DNA of 64,000 nt from Streptococcus parapneumoniae (GCF_037076355.1 NZ_AP026968.1:636501-700500), one strand, 5' to 3'; positions 8,036 through 15,467 are shown, counted from the stretch's first letter. The notes: generated from the sequence alone by a model not told the origin. A program made the numbers and translations.

Positions 8036-8481
8036 GAAGAGACAATGAGTTTTTACCCAATCTCTTTTTGCTATATTTCAGGATATTTGAAGACTGTTTT
8101 TTACACAACCAATAATAGAATTTTTAATACGGAATATAGTATAAATACTGGTTCAAAGTGAAGTTTTGTATGCTTTTTGCTCTTGTTAAGTATAAAATCT
8201 ATTGACTAAGGTTGAAGTACAAAAAATCAATGTGAAATGAAGTGAATAGTAGACTTTGAAAATGTCTCCTACTCGATTTTAGAACGAATCTCTGACACAG
8301 GATTAAAAGAACTGAAGCTCTCTTTTTGTTTTGAATGAGATAGGTGTATATAGATTTGTGTAACTGGTGTAGAACTGTTTCCAAGAATTTATTGAATGTA
8401 TCGAATACACATTCTATTGATTTTGAACCAGTTTTAATTTCTAAATGTTATAATAGTTTTATCAAGTAAAAGGAGACTGCC
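8036..8481. other. Non-coding stretch with an 11-bp inverted repeat 286 bases apart
   Basis: No convincing gene in 446 bases. ACTGGTTCAAA at 8147-8157 and its complement TTTGAACCAGT at 8422-8432 bound an AT-rich segment, perhaps a MITE or remnant insertion sequence. A good -10 (TATAAT, about 8449-8454) precedes the broken XRE gene, with GAATGT/ACATTC half-sites just upstream. Confidence 0.4.
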
Positions 8482-8595
8482 ATGATTGGAGACAATATAA
8501 AATTCTTACGAAAATCACATAATCTGATATAACCAGAATTTTCACGGATTGTGGGTGTGTCATGAAATAGCCTAAATCGTTAGAAAAACTGAAAA
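8482..8595 (+). pseudogene. XRE-family HTH regulator, broken
   Basis: ATG at 8482 after AAGGAGACTGCC opens a frame reading MIGDNIKFLRKSHNLI, stop, PEFSRIVGVS, stop, NSLNR, stop. This is the start of a helix-turn-helix regulator of the XRE (HTH_3) family, in which Gln, Arg and probably Tyr codons have become TAA, TGA and TAG. The rest of the regulator is missing; the frame runs into the SPASM remnant. The intact ribosome binding site and promoter suggest recent decay. Confidence 0.75.
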
Positions 8596-8816
8596 AGCTT
8601 ACTTTCAATAGAAGTATTGGAAATATTCATTTTACATCTATCAAAGAAACATGGGATAGACCTATATTTTACAAAATAGCAAATTATATTTTGAATGATA
8701 GTAAAAACTGCAGTACTTGTGTGATTTACAATTATTGCACTCAATGTCCGAGTATCGCACTATCTGAAATAGGGAATAGTAGAGATTGTTCTGCGATATG
8801 TAAAAAAACGCATTAG
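8571..8816 (+). pseudogene. C-terminal remnant of a radical-SAM/SPASM peptide maturase
   Basis: An open frame of 81 codons without a usable start. It contains GNIHFTSIKETWDRPIFYKI, then a Cys-rich tail with the order CSTC, YC, CP, a GN turn, C and C. That is the arrangement of the SPASM domain, which holds auxiliary Fe-S clusters in radical-SAM enzymes that modify ribosomal peptides (RiPPs). The radical-SAM core and any precursor peptide gene are absent. The frame stops 15 bases before the ABC exporter gene, so it was probably in one operon with it. Assignment is from motif order only. Confidence 0.65.
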
Positions 8817-8831
8817 CAAGGAGTATCGTAT

Positions 8832-10343
8832 ATGCTACCATATCTTAAAACTATTAGATGGTATCTCTTCTTTAATTTTCTTTTTGGTGTAGTATCGAAT
8901 ATCTGCACAGCTTTGTTACCGTATTTCACGCAGGCATTAATCAAAGGGGATTATCAAGTAGCTCTATATGGTTACTCTATGTCAGTGGCAGGCTATTTGA
9001 GTTGTAACTATATCCAAATGATACTTGATTGGAAGCAGGGGATTATCTTTTCGACTACTTTGAAAAATGAGTGGTTTCGTTCACTTCTGGGACTCAGTCA
9101 CCACGATTTTAAGCAGAAAACAGTAGCAGAGTATATTTCCTATCAATCTAATGACCTAGATTCGTTGGAAAAGGATTACCTTCCTCCATTGATGAGTTTT
9201 ATCAAACAAATTTTACGTATTATCATTTATGCTTTCATTATTAGCAGAACAATTAATCCTATTGTATCACTGATTTTAATCTTTTCCACTGGAATTAGTA
9301 TTCAAATTCCTAAAATCGTTGGGAAGTTGACCGCTAATCGTAGACAGGTTTACTTGAAAAAACAAGGAGATTACTATCGAACTTTGGAGGATTTGCTCAT
9401 GGGACATCATTTGGTAAATAAACTAACTATGTCGCATTTTTTGAATCAACAAAAGAGTTCTCTAAAGAATTTGCAGGATAAGTATTTTAAGTATGGTTTG
9501 ACAAAAATTACAGGCATCTTATTGACAGGTGTTTCGTTTGAATTCATTAGTCTTGTTCTGTTTATTTATTTAGCCTACTCTCTATCTCACCAGCAACTCG
9601 GTATTCCTGAGGTGGTGGCGAGTTTCGGATATATTAATGCTTTTTCTGAACCAATACAGGAAATCCTTTATGATTTACAAATGTTAGAGTCCGTAAAGCC
9701 TGTAATCAAGAGTTTTCAAAACATTGTTGGGAGACCCGTTTCAGTTCAAGCACCTCAACATTCTTTTGATACGATTACTTTGAAAAACATTTCCAAACAA
9801 CTGGGAGAATCAAAATTGATAATTACTTCCGCTACGATTCAAAAAGGGGATAAAATTGCGCTTATTGGTAAGAATGGGTCTGGAAAAAGTAGTCTTCTCA
9901 ACATTTTAAATGGAACAGATGAAGATTTTGAAGGACAAATTGTGCTAGATGGCCTTGTTTTGGACCATCTTTGGGGAAGATTCGGTATGATTCTGCAACA
10001 AGAACATACATTTATTTCGAGTTATGAAAATAATGTAACGCTATTCAATAGTTTCAATGAAAAATTCAGAGAAGAAGATTTTGAAAAAATTCCACCACAA
10101 TCCCTGTCAGGTGGTCAGCAACAACGAATGTATTTAAATCGTGAGAAAAATCGTAAAAATCCATTGCTTATCCTAGATGAACCTTTCTCTGCCTTGGATA
10201 CTAATCAGTTTAAAATGGAATTGGAAAGAGTTCTGGAACTACCAAGTGCCGTCATTGTTACTTTACATCGCCAAAACGAATTATTAAGTAAGTTTGACCA
10301 AGTTTGGGAAATTAAGAATGGAGAACTTATAATTTTGAAATAG
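8832..10343 (+). CDS. ABC transporter, fused membrane and ATPase domains (exporter type)
   Basis: A 503-residue half-transporter: a type-1 membrane domain (residues 10-280, about six helices) and a nucleotide-binding domain (310-503). Walker A GKNGSGKS is 346-353, Q-loop Gln about 389, signature LSGGQ 425-429, Walker B LLILDEP from 445 and the switch His in VTLHRQN. The Q-loop-to-signature span is about 35 residues, shorter than the usual 60 or so, so part of the helical subdomain is missing. The upstream SPASM remnant suggests it once exported a modified peptide. Whether it still works is unknown. Confidence 0.82.
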   Translation: MLPYLKTIRWYLFFNFLFGVVSNICTALLPYFTQALIKGDYQVALYGYSMSVAGYLSCNYIQMILDWKQGIIFSTTLKNEWFRSLLGLSHHDFKQKTVAEYISYQSNDLDSLEKDYLPPLMSFIKQILRIIIYAFIISRTINPIVSLILIFSTGISIQIPKIVGKLTANRRQVYLKKQGDYYRTLEDLLMGHHLVNKLTMSHFLNQQKSSLKNLQDKYFKYGLTKITGILLTGVSFEFISLVLFIYLAYSLSHQQLGIPEVVASFGYINAFSEPIQEILYDLQMLESVKPVIKSFQNIVGRPVSVQAPQHSFDTITLKNISKQLGESKLIITSATIQKGDKIALIGKNGSGKSSLLNILNGTDEDFEGQIVLDGLVLDHLWGRFGMILQQEHTFISSYENNVTLFNSFNEKFREEDFEKIPPQSLSGGQQQRMYLNREKNRKNPLLILDEPFSALDTNQFKMELERVLELPSAVIVTLHRQNELLSKFDQVWEIKNGELIILK

Positions 10344-10359
10344 CTAAATTATAAAGAAT

Positions 10360-10407
10360 AAAACGCATAGTAACAAGGTCATTCAACACCTGATATTATG
10401 CGTTTTT
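10360..10407. terminator. Repeat-type bidirectional terminator (copy 1)
   Basis: An imperfect hairpin with AAAACGCATA and TATGCGTTTT ends, between the convergent ABC gene and thrS. A copy in the opposite orientation lies at 33875-33922, and similarity extends about 15 bases beyond the hairpin. Confidence 0.75.
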
Positions 10408-10435
10408 CTGATTTTAAGGACTTTTTACTAGGTTC

Positions 10436-12379
10436 TTATTTCTCAACGCGTGATTTGTTGGCGATATCAGCTAGGATAGCTTGAACAAAATCATCTACTG
10501 AGACAGTTTGTGTTTCTTTTTGACCGTAGCGACGAACGTTGACTGTTCCGTCTTCCATTTCCTTGTCCCCAACGATCAATTGGTAAGGAATCTTGCTGGT
10601 TTGTGAAGCACGGATCTTGAACTGCATTTTTTCATTGCGCTCATCTACATCTGCACGGACACCGCGGTCACGGAGTTTCTTCGCCACTTCCCAAGCGTAG
10701 TCCACGTGTTTTTCGTTAGAAACTGGGATGAGGGTTACTTGGTGTGGTGCAAGCCATGTTGGGAAGGCACCCTTGTAGTTCTCAATCAAGATAGCTGTGA
10801 AGCGTTCCATAGTTGAGATAACCCCACGGTGGATCATCACTGGACGGTGCTCTTCACCATCAGCTCCGATGTATTTGAGGTCGAAGCGTTCTGGAAGCAA
10901 GAAGTCAAGTTGGATAGTAGAAAGAGTTTCTTCTTTTCCAAGAGCGGTCTTAACTTGAATATCCAATTTTGGTCCGTAGAAGGCTGCCTCACCTTCGGCT
11001 TCAAAGTAGTCCACGCCCATTTCATCAAGGGCTGCACGAAGCATGGTTTGAGCATTTTCCCACATCTCATCGTTATCAAAGTACTTGTGAGTATCTTGAG
11101 GATCACGAAGAGAGAGGCGGAAGCGGTATTCAGTCAAGTTGAAGTCTTCATAAACATCGATAATCAACTGAAGGGCGCGTTGGAATTCTTCTTGGATTTG
11201 TTCTGGAGTTACGAAGAGGTGACCGTCGTTGAGCGACATTTCACGCACACGTTGAAGACCAGTGAGGGCACCAGATTTTTCATAACGGTGCATCATACCG
11301 ATTTCAGCGATACGGATTGGCAACTCACGGTAAGAGTGAACATGATGTTTGAAGACTTGGATGTGGTGTGGGCAGTTCATTGGACGAAGGACAAATTCTT
11401 CCCCGTCACCCATATCCATAGTTGGGAACATGTCTTCTTGGTAATGATCCCAGTGACCAGAAGTCTTGTAAAGTTCAACAGAAGCAAGAGGTGGAGTGTA
11501 GACGTGTTGGTAGCCAGAAGCCAACTCTTTGTCAACGATGTAGCGTTCCAACTCACGACGAATAGTCGCACCGTTTGGCAACCAGAATGGAAGCCCTTGA
11601 CCAACCTCTTGAGAAATCATGAAGAGATCAAGCTCTTTACCAAGTTTACGGTGGTCACGTTCCTTAGCTTCTTCACGCATTTGGAGGTAGTTTTTCAAGT
11701 CTTTTTTGTCAAACCAAGCTGTACCATAGATACGTTGCATCATAGCGTTATCACTATTTCCACGCCAGTAAGCACCTGCTACATGGAGAAGGTGGAAGAT
11801 TTGGATGCGGCTTGTTGATGGGACGTGAGGGCCACGGCAAAGGTCTACATATTCACCCTGACGATAGATAGTCAAACCGCCTTCGTCTTCTGAGTGTTCT
11901 TCAATCAATTCCAACTTGTAAGGGTCATTTTTGAAGATTTCACGCGCCTCGTCTTTAGTCACCTCTTCGCGAATAGATGGGAAGTTTTCTTTGACGATTT
12001 TTTGCATTTCTTCTTCGATACGAGGAAGGTCTTCGTTAGAGATTTGACCAGCAGTATTGTCAGTATCGTAGTAGAAGCCGTCTTCGATGGCTGGACCAAC
12101 TCCCAAGTGAATGTCTGGGAAAAGACGACGAGCTGCTTGGGCGAACAAGTGAGCGGCTGAGTGACGCAAGATTGGAAGGGCATCTTCGTGATCAGGTGTC
12201 ACGATTTCGATGCTTCCATCTTCAGTGATAGCACGAGTAGTGTCGATGAGTTTGCCGTTGAATTTACCAGCCAAGGCTTTTTTAGCTAGGGAATTGCTGA
12301 TAGATTGGGCAATTTCAAAAGTTGTAACGCCAGATTCGAATTCACGAACAGCGCCATCTGGGAAAGTAATGTTAATCAT
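10436..12379 (-). CDS. thrS: Threonyl-tRNA synthetase
   Basis: A 647-residue class II synthetase charging tRNA-Thr, full length for the family. The TGS domain is residues 1-62. The editing domain follows, with [10 protein letters not shown] and later CRGPHVPST. The catalytic core has motif 2-type [12 protein letters not shown] and [15 protein letters not shown]. The anticodon-binding domain is at the C-terminus ([17 protein letters not shown]). GGAGAACATC precedes the ATG. A T-box and a small MazG-like gene lie upstream in the same direction with only 54 bases between, so thrS is probably read from the T-box promoter. Confidence 0.97.
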   Translation of the reverse strand: MINITFPDGAVREFESGVTTFEIAQSISNSLAKKALAGKFNGKLIDTTRAITEDGSIEIVTPDHEDALPILRHSAAHLFAQAARRLFPDIHLGVGPAIEDGFYYDTDNTAGQISNEDLPRIEEEMQKIVKENFPSIREEVTKDEAREIFKNDPYKLELIEEHSEDEGGLTIYRQGEYVDLCRGPHVPSTSRIQIFHLLHVAGAYWRGNSDNAMMQRIYGTAWFDKKDLKNYLQMREEAKERDHRKLGKELDLFMISQEVGQGLPFWLPNGATIRRELERYIVDKELASGYQHVYTPPLASVELYKTSGHWDHYQEDMFPTMDMGDGEEFVLRPMNCPHHIQVFKHHVHSYRELPIRIAEIGMMHRYEKSGALTGLQRVREMSLNDGHLFVTPEQIQEEFQRALQLIIDVYEDFNLTEYRFRLSLRDPQDTHKYFDNDEMWENAQTMLRAALDEMGVDYFEAEGEAAFYGPKLDIQVKTALGKEETLSTIQLDFLLPERFDLKYIGADGEEHRPVMIHRGVISTMERFTAILIENYKGAFPTWLAPHQVTLIPVSNEKHVDYAWEVAKKLRDRGVRADVDERNEKMQFKIRASQTSKIPYQLIVGDKEMEDGTVNVRRYGQKETQTVSVDDFVQAILADIANKSRVEK

Positions 12380-12432
12380 GATGTTCTCCTTTTTATTATT
12401 TCATAGTTTTTAAGCATTGACTTTTTTGCAGA

Positions 12433-12756
12433 CTACTTCCTAGTCTTAATGTTCAATTGCTTTTCTTTATCAGAGAGGAAGTTTTCCATTTCCGTCAGAA
12501 TGTCTATATCCAGACGTTGAGAAAGTTCTACTAGCCACCAGATATTTTCTGAAAGTTTTTGTTCCAGTGTGTAGGGTGTTTCATCATAGTAGCGTCCTTG
12601 CTTTGTCATCACCAATCGTTGGAAATTTCCAATATCATTAGACAAAGCCAAGAGGTCTTCTTCTACCGTCCACTTGGAATCATGATGCTTAACTTCCAGT
12701 TCGTGATAAGCTTGTCGGATTGCCCCACAGCGCTCCACTAATTTTTGCAACTCCAT
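12433..12756 (-). CDS. MazG-like protein, possible nucleotide pyrophosphohydrolase
   Basis: A 107-residue all-alpha protein resembling MazG-type proteins: MELQKLVERCGAIRQAYHEL, KWTVEEDLLALSNDIGN and ENIWWLVELSQRLDIDI. The Glu/Asp residues in these helices would be metal ligands in true MazG enzymes, but the full EExxE-ExxD set is not clear, so activity is uncertain. The frame is open from 12822 across the T-box, but GAGGAGG lies six bases before the ATG at 12756, which was chosen. It is the first gene after the T-box and lies 54 bases from thrS. Confidence 0.75.
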   Translation of the reverse strand: MELQKLVERCGAIRQAYHELEVKHHDSKWTVEEDLLALSNDIGNFQRLVMTKQGRYYDETPYTLEQKLSENIWWLVELSQRLDIDILTEMENFLSDKEKQLNIKTRK

Positions 12757-12773
12757 AGTTAGCCTCCTCATAA

Positions 12774-12990
12774 AAAATTGCGACATCCTCGAAAGGACGT
12801 CGCAACGTGGTTCCACCTTCATTTATGTACCTCAAAAGAGAGGGACACCTCTGATTGGCTCTAACGTGGCCACCGTTTTATGTTTTCATAAAAAACTCAA
12901 GAGTAGTATCAGTTTAGGCTCTCTATGCGTTTCCAGCAACCACGCACTCTCTAGTAGAAAGGGACTAAGTGACTTGTCTCTATGGATTAT
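12774..12990 (-). promoter_or_regulatory. T-box leader controlling the MazG-like gene and thrS
   Basis: On the minus strand the leader contains the T-box motif AAGGTGGAACCACG (12806-12819), then a terminator stem TTGCGACGTCC/GGATGTCGCAA with six T (12774-12805). Stem I begins near 12960. Its basal helix (GAGAG with CUCUU) places ACU, followed by A, in the specifier position, which would be a threonine codon; UAC (Tyr) one base earlier is the alternative. A promoter with TATAAT at 12989-12994 (minus strand, extended TG) starts the leader. Confidence 0.85.
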
Positions 12991-13041
12991 TATAGCATGA
13001 TTGTGAGATTTTTCAAGGATTTTGTGAAAGTTTTTTGTTTT

Positions 13042-13395
13042 TCATTTTTGTAGAATATGCTTGATGCTAATACCAGAATCCATGCCGACCAGAGCAACTG
13101 TTTCATAGATTAGCAAGTAAATTAGTATAAACTCACCAAAGGTTATGATAGTAAAGTAAAAGAGCAGTCCGTTACCAACTAACCATCAAAGTGAGAAACG
13201 GAAACGGTAGCTATAGAGTAACGATACAATCAAGATTACCAGAGGTGTAAAGAAGAGAAGATTATTTACGTAGAGACTCTTGAGCAAAAGGGGGTCAGAA
13301 ATAATTAGTGATAACAACTGATAAAGTGGCCAATAAAAGAAAAATATGACCAGATAGTAGGGGAGATGGGAATAGAATCTACGCATGATAATCAC
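13042..13395 (-). pseudogene. Small membrane protein gene with an in-frame TGA
   Basis: The frame begins at 13395 (MIIMRRFYSHLPYYLV) and meets TGA at 13186-13188 after 69 codons. Read through that codon it stays open for another 47 codons (WLVGNGLLFYF, EFILIYLLIYETVALVGMD) to a second TGA at 13042. The extension is again hydrophobic and in the same frame, so the original was probably a 117-residue protein with three or four membrane helices, broken by one nonsense change. No family is recognised. AACGAGGTGATTATC precedes the start. Confidence 0.65.
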
Positions 13396-13471
13396 CTCGT
13401 TTTAAAAAACAGACAACTTATATTTCTTGCTATGATTATTATAGCATATTTAAAACAAGAAAGTAAATCTG

Positions 13472-13590
13472 TTGACAAAGAAGTTAGTTATTGGTAGAAT
13501 AGTGAATGTCGTAAAGACAAATAACTTCTTCTTGGTTACAGGCATGCCAACCTGTCACTCGGATGAAGCCAAATAAAAAGGAGAAACATC
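13472..13590 (+). promoter_or_regulatory. rpsO promoter and structured leader
   Basis: TTGACA (13472-13477) and TAGAAT (13495-13500) are 17 bases apart. About 80 bases of leader follow, with ACAGG/CCTGT pairing around 13540-13557. Ribosomal protein S15 often represses its own mRNA by binding such leaders; that this one does so is inference. Confidence 0.6.
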
Positions 13591-13860
13591 ATGGCAATCT
13601 CAAAAGAGAAAAAAAATGAAATTATCGCACAATATGCACGTCACGAAGGTGATACAGGTTCAGTAGAGGTTCAAGTTGCTGTCCTTACTTGGGAAATCAA
13701 CCACCTTAACGAACACATCAAACAACACAAAAAAGACCACGCTACTTACCGTGGATTGATGAAGAAAATCGGTCGCCGTCGTAACTTGCTTGCATACTTG
13801 CGTAAAAACGACGTTAACCGTTACCGTGAGTTAATTAACTCTCTAGGACTTCGTCGTTAA
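13591..13860 (+). CDS. rpsO: 30S ribosomal protein S15
   Basis: An 89-residue protein, exactly the normal length. It binds 16S rRNA helices 20-22 early in small-subunit assembly. The family core is intact: [38 protein letters not shown], and the C-terminal [27 protein letters not shown] precedes the ATG. It is monocistronic, with its own promoter and three terminator-like hairpins downstream. Confidence 0.98.
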   Translation: MAISKEKKNEIIAQYARHEGDTGSVEVQVAVLTWEINHLNEHIKQHKKDHATYRGLMKKIGRRRNLLAYLRKNDVNRYRELINSLGLRR

Positions 13861-13994
13861 TTCAAGATACAAAGGCCGTCAAAAGCACAAAGCAAAAATA
13901 GGAAAATTGACGAAGAAACTTCAGTTTCTAGGAGATTTTATCTTTTTTGCCAAGTGCTTAGGCCGTGTTCAATTGAGCATATCTTGATAATGAA

Positions 13995-14022
13995 GCTACT
14001 CTAAATTGGGTAGCTTTTTTAC
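13995..14022 (+). terminator. Terminator downstream of rpsO
   Basis: AAGCTAC (13995-14001) pairs with GTAGCTT (14012-14018), followed by six T. Confidence 0.8.
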
Positions 14023-14030
14023 TTTTGTTA

Positions 14031-14087
14031 CCTTACTTCGATATACTCAAGTATAATCTTCGGTTACAGTTCCTAGCACTGTAAGGT
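14031..14087 (+). repeat. Repeat A, copy 1 (paired with 15333-15390)
   Basis: A 56-base sequence with two small dyads, TATACT-CA-AGTATA and TTACAGT-N7-ACTGTAA. A copy about 86 percent identical lies in the same orientation at 15333-15390, on the other side of cadD. Confidence 0.7.
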
Positions 14088-14103
14088 AAAATAAACCAGA
14101 ATG

Positions 14104-14127
14104 ATCTCCCTTCGGGGAGATTTTTTT
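14104..14127 (+). terminator. Intrinsic terminator
   Basis: ATCTCCC-TTCG-GGGAGAT with a UUCG-type tetraloop and seven T. No gene between it and the previous terminator is apparent; it may end a small RNA from repeat A. Confidence 0.8.
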
Positions 14128-14274
14128 GTTTCACTAAAAATTTTGTACAATCTTCGGCTTACCGCCTAGTCTATAAACGGTTTATCCAGCAAGAATTATG
14201 ATGCTAAGGGCGTAAGAAATCCGTATGAAAACAGGGAAATGACACAGTGTTCGATGAACACAAGGAGTTTCATC

Positions 14275-14339
14275 TTTTTCACTAGGATTTTAGCCCGAGC
14301 TCAAATCAGCTCTCTGATTTTCAGAGGGCTTTTTTATTG
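14275..14339 (+). repeat. Repeat B, copy 1, containing a terminator
   Basis: CACTAGGATTTTA, CCGAGCTCAAAT and then the terminator stem AGCTCTCTGA/TCAGAGGGCT (14308-14330) with T-tract. A near-identical copy in the same orientation follows cadD at 15265-15331. Confidence 0.8.
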
Positions 14340-14433
14340 AGGTTTTATCGGTCACAATTTTGGAGACTACAAAAACCTCAAATGGTATCAGCTAATTACA
14401 CCATAAAGGTGCGTAGCTACTCGGAGAGCCCAC

Positions 14434-14469
14434 ACTTTACGAAGTAAAGTATAGTATGTTATACTTTAC
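14434..14469 (+). promoter_or_regulatory. cadD promoter with overlapping tandem dyads
   Basis: ACTTTAC-GAA-GTAAAGT (14434-14450) is a perfect 7-base dyad. GTAAAGTATA (14444-14453) and TATACTTTAC (14460-14469) form a perfect 10-base dyad with a 6-base spacer, sharing the middle half-site. A promoter TTACGA (14437-14442)-17-TATACT (14460-14465) lies inside, so a protein bound here would block RNA polymerase. The regulator is not known. Confidence 0.6.
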
Positions 14470-14533
14470 ATAGAAGTAGTCACCTAATTCCAGTTAGAAA
14501 TTACTTTGTAACTACGTTTTGAGGAGGAGTAAA

Positions 14534-14608
14534 ATGCTTTCCTATGTTCGAAATTACCCACTAGCGATAGCTAAATTAATGTGTCTGTGCTCTCCTAAAA
14601 TCTGCTGA
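14534..14608 (+). CDS. Candidate Cys-containing leader peptide of cadD (24 residues)
   Basis: ATG at 14534 follows a strong GAGGAGGAG site (14521-14529) and is read for 24 codons to TGA at 14606-14608. The peptide starts MLSYVRNYPLAIAKLM and ends CLCSPKIC, so three of its last eight residues are Cys. The frame ends 31 bases before cadD. The codons for Cys, Ser and Pro at its end overlap CTCTCCT (14590-14596), which can pair with the cadD ribosome binding site. It is therefore a candidate for leader-peptide control by cadmium or thiol state. Not a known family. Confidence 0.5.
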   Translation: MLSYVRNYPLAIAKLMCLCSPKIC

Positions 14609-14639
14609 TTTATTACTGACTAATACAGGAGGGTTTTTT
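14590..14639 (+). promoter_or_regulatory. Stem that would sequester the cadD ribosome binding site
   Basis: CTCTCCT (14590-14596) pairs with AGGAGGG (14627-14633) through seven pairs, one of them G-U. The second strand is the cadD Shine-Dalgarno sequence and is followed by six T (14634-14639), so the stem could act as a translational block or as a weak terminator. Confidence 0.5.
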
Positions 14640-15260
14640 ATGGGACAGACAATCATATCTGCTATTGGTGTTTATATTTCCACCAGTATCGATTATTTAA
14701 TTATTTTATTTATTTTATTTGCACAGCTATCACAGAATAAACAAAAATGGCATATTTATGCGGGGCAATATCTAGGCACAGGCTTACTTGTAGGGGCGAG
14801 TTTAGTTGCTGCTTATGTCGTTAATTTCGTGCCTGAAGAATGGATGGTTGGATTGCTTGGTTTAATCCCTATCTATTTAGGGATTCGCTTTGCAATTGTT
14901 GGAGAAGGTGAGGAAGAAGAGGAAGAAGAGGAAGAAATTATTGAAAGATTAGAACAAAGCAAGGCAAATCAACTGTTTTGGACAGTTACATTGCTAACAA
15001 TTGCGTCTGGCGGAGATAATTTAGGTATCTATATACCTTATTTTGCTTCATTAGATTGGTCACAGACCCTCGTGGCCTTGCTTGTGTTTGTAATCGGCAT
15101 AATTATCTTATGCGAGATTAGTCGGGTATTATCCTCTATTCCCTTAATATTCGAGACAATTGAAAAATACGAGCGAATCATTGTGCCCTTAGTATTCATT
15201 CTACTTGGACTATACATCATGTATGAAAATGGCACGATAGAGACTTTTCTGACCGTGTAG
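14640..15260 (+). CDS. cadD: Cadmium resistance transporter, CadD family
   Basis: A 206-residue membrane protein with about five or six helices, of the CadD family, which confers Cd(II) (and some Zn(II)) resistance in Gram-positive bacteria. Features include ISTSIDYLIILFILFAQ near the N-terminus, a cytoplasmic loop with nine consecutive Glu (about residues 91-99), then TIASGGDNLGIYIPYF. There is no adjacent cadC/cadX-type repressor gene. It starts at 14640, six bases after AGGAGGG. It stands alone between two copies of repeat B, downstream of a complex leader. Confidence 0.9.
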   Translation: MGQTIISAIGVYISTSIDYLIILFILFAQLSQNKQKWHIYAGQYLGTGLLVGASLVAAYVVNFVPEEWMVGLLGLIPIYLGIRFAIVGEGEEEEEEEEEIIERLEQSKANQLFWTVTLLTIASGGDNLGIYIPYFASLDWSQTLVALLVFVIGIIILCEISRVLSSIPLIFETIEKYERIIVPLVFILLGLYIMYENGTIETFLTV

Positions 15261-15264
15261 ATTT

Positions 15265-15331
15265 TTTTGTTTCACTAGGATTTTATCCCGAGCTCAAATT
15301 GGCTCTCTGACTTCAGAGGGCTTTTTTGTTG
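15265..15331 (+). repeat. Repeat B, copy 2, containing the cadD terminator
   Basis: Matches 14275-14339 closely. GCTCTCTGA (15302-15310) and TCAGAGGGC (15313-15321) with a T-tract form the terminator for cadD. Confidence 0.8.
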
Positions 15332-15332
15332 T

Positions 15333-15390
15333 CACCTTCCCTCGATATCTTCAAGTATAATCTTCGGTTACGATTATTAGCACTGTAAGA
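15333..15390 (+). repeat. Repeat A, copy 2
   Basis: Same orientation as 14031-14087, with eight differences in 56 bases; the second dyad is degraded. Order around cadD is A-B-cadD-B-A. Confidence 0.7.
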
Positions 15391-15414
15391 CCAATTATAT
15401 TTATTTTTCTCATC

Positions 15415-15467
15415 TTGTTCCATTGTTGAAAATATGGTATACTTTTCATGAGAATTTTCTAAATTTT
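15415..15467 (+). promoter_or_regulatory. Promoter of the iron-uptake operon with a CodY-box-like site
   Basis: TTGTTC-17-TATACT (-10 at 15438-15443). AATTTTCTAAATTTT at 15453-15467 matches 12 of 15 positions of the CodY box and lies at the expected transcript start. Confidence 0.45.

Noticed and set aside
8199..8384. 61-codon minus-strand frame between the TCS01 kinase and the broken regulator
   Set aside because: No ribosome binding site or similarity to any family I know; lies inside the inverted-repeat-bounded non-coding segment.
10829..11818. Long 329-codon frame on the plus strand opposite thrS
   Set aside because: It is the complement of a strongly codon-biased gene, has no ribosome binding site and no recognisable domain.
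14130..14275. Riboswitch or second small RNA between repeats A and B
   Set aside because: Some pairing (GTGTTC/GAACAC near 14248) is visible, but no known riboswitch consensus could be matched and no gene follows directly.
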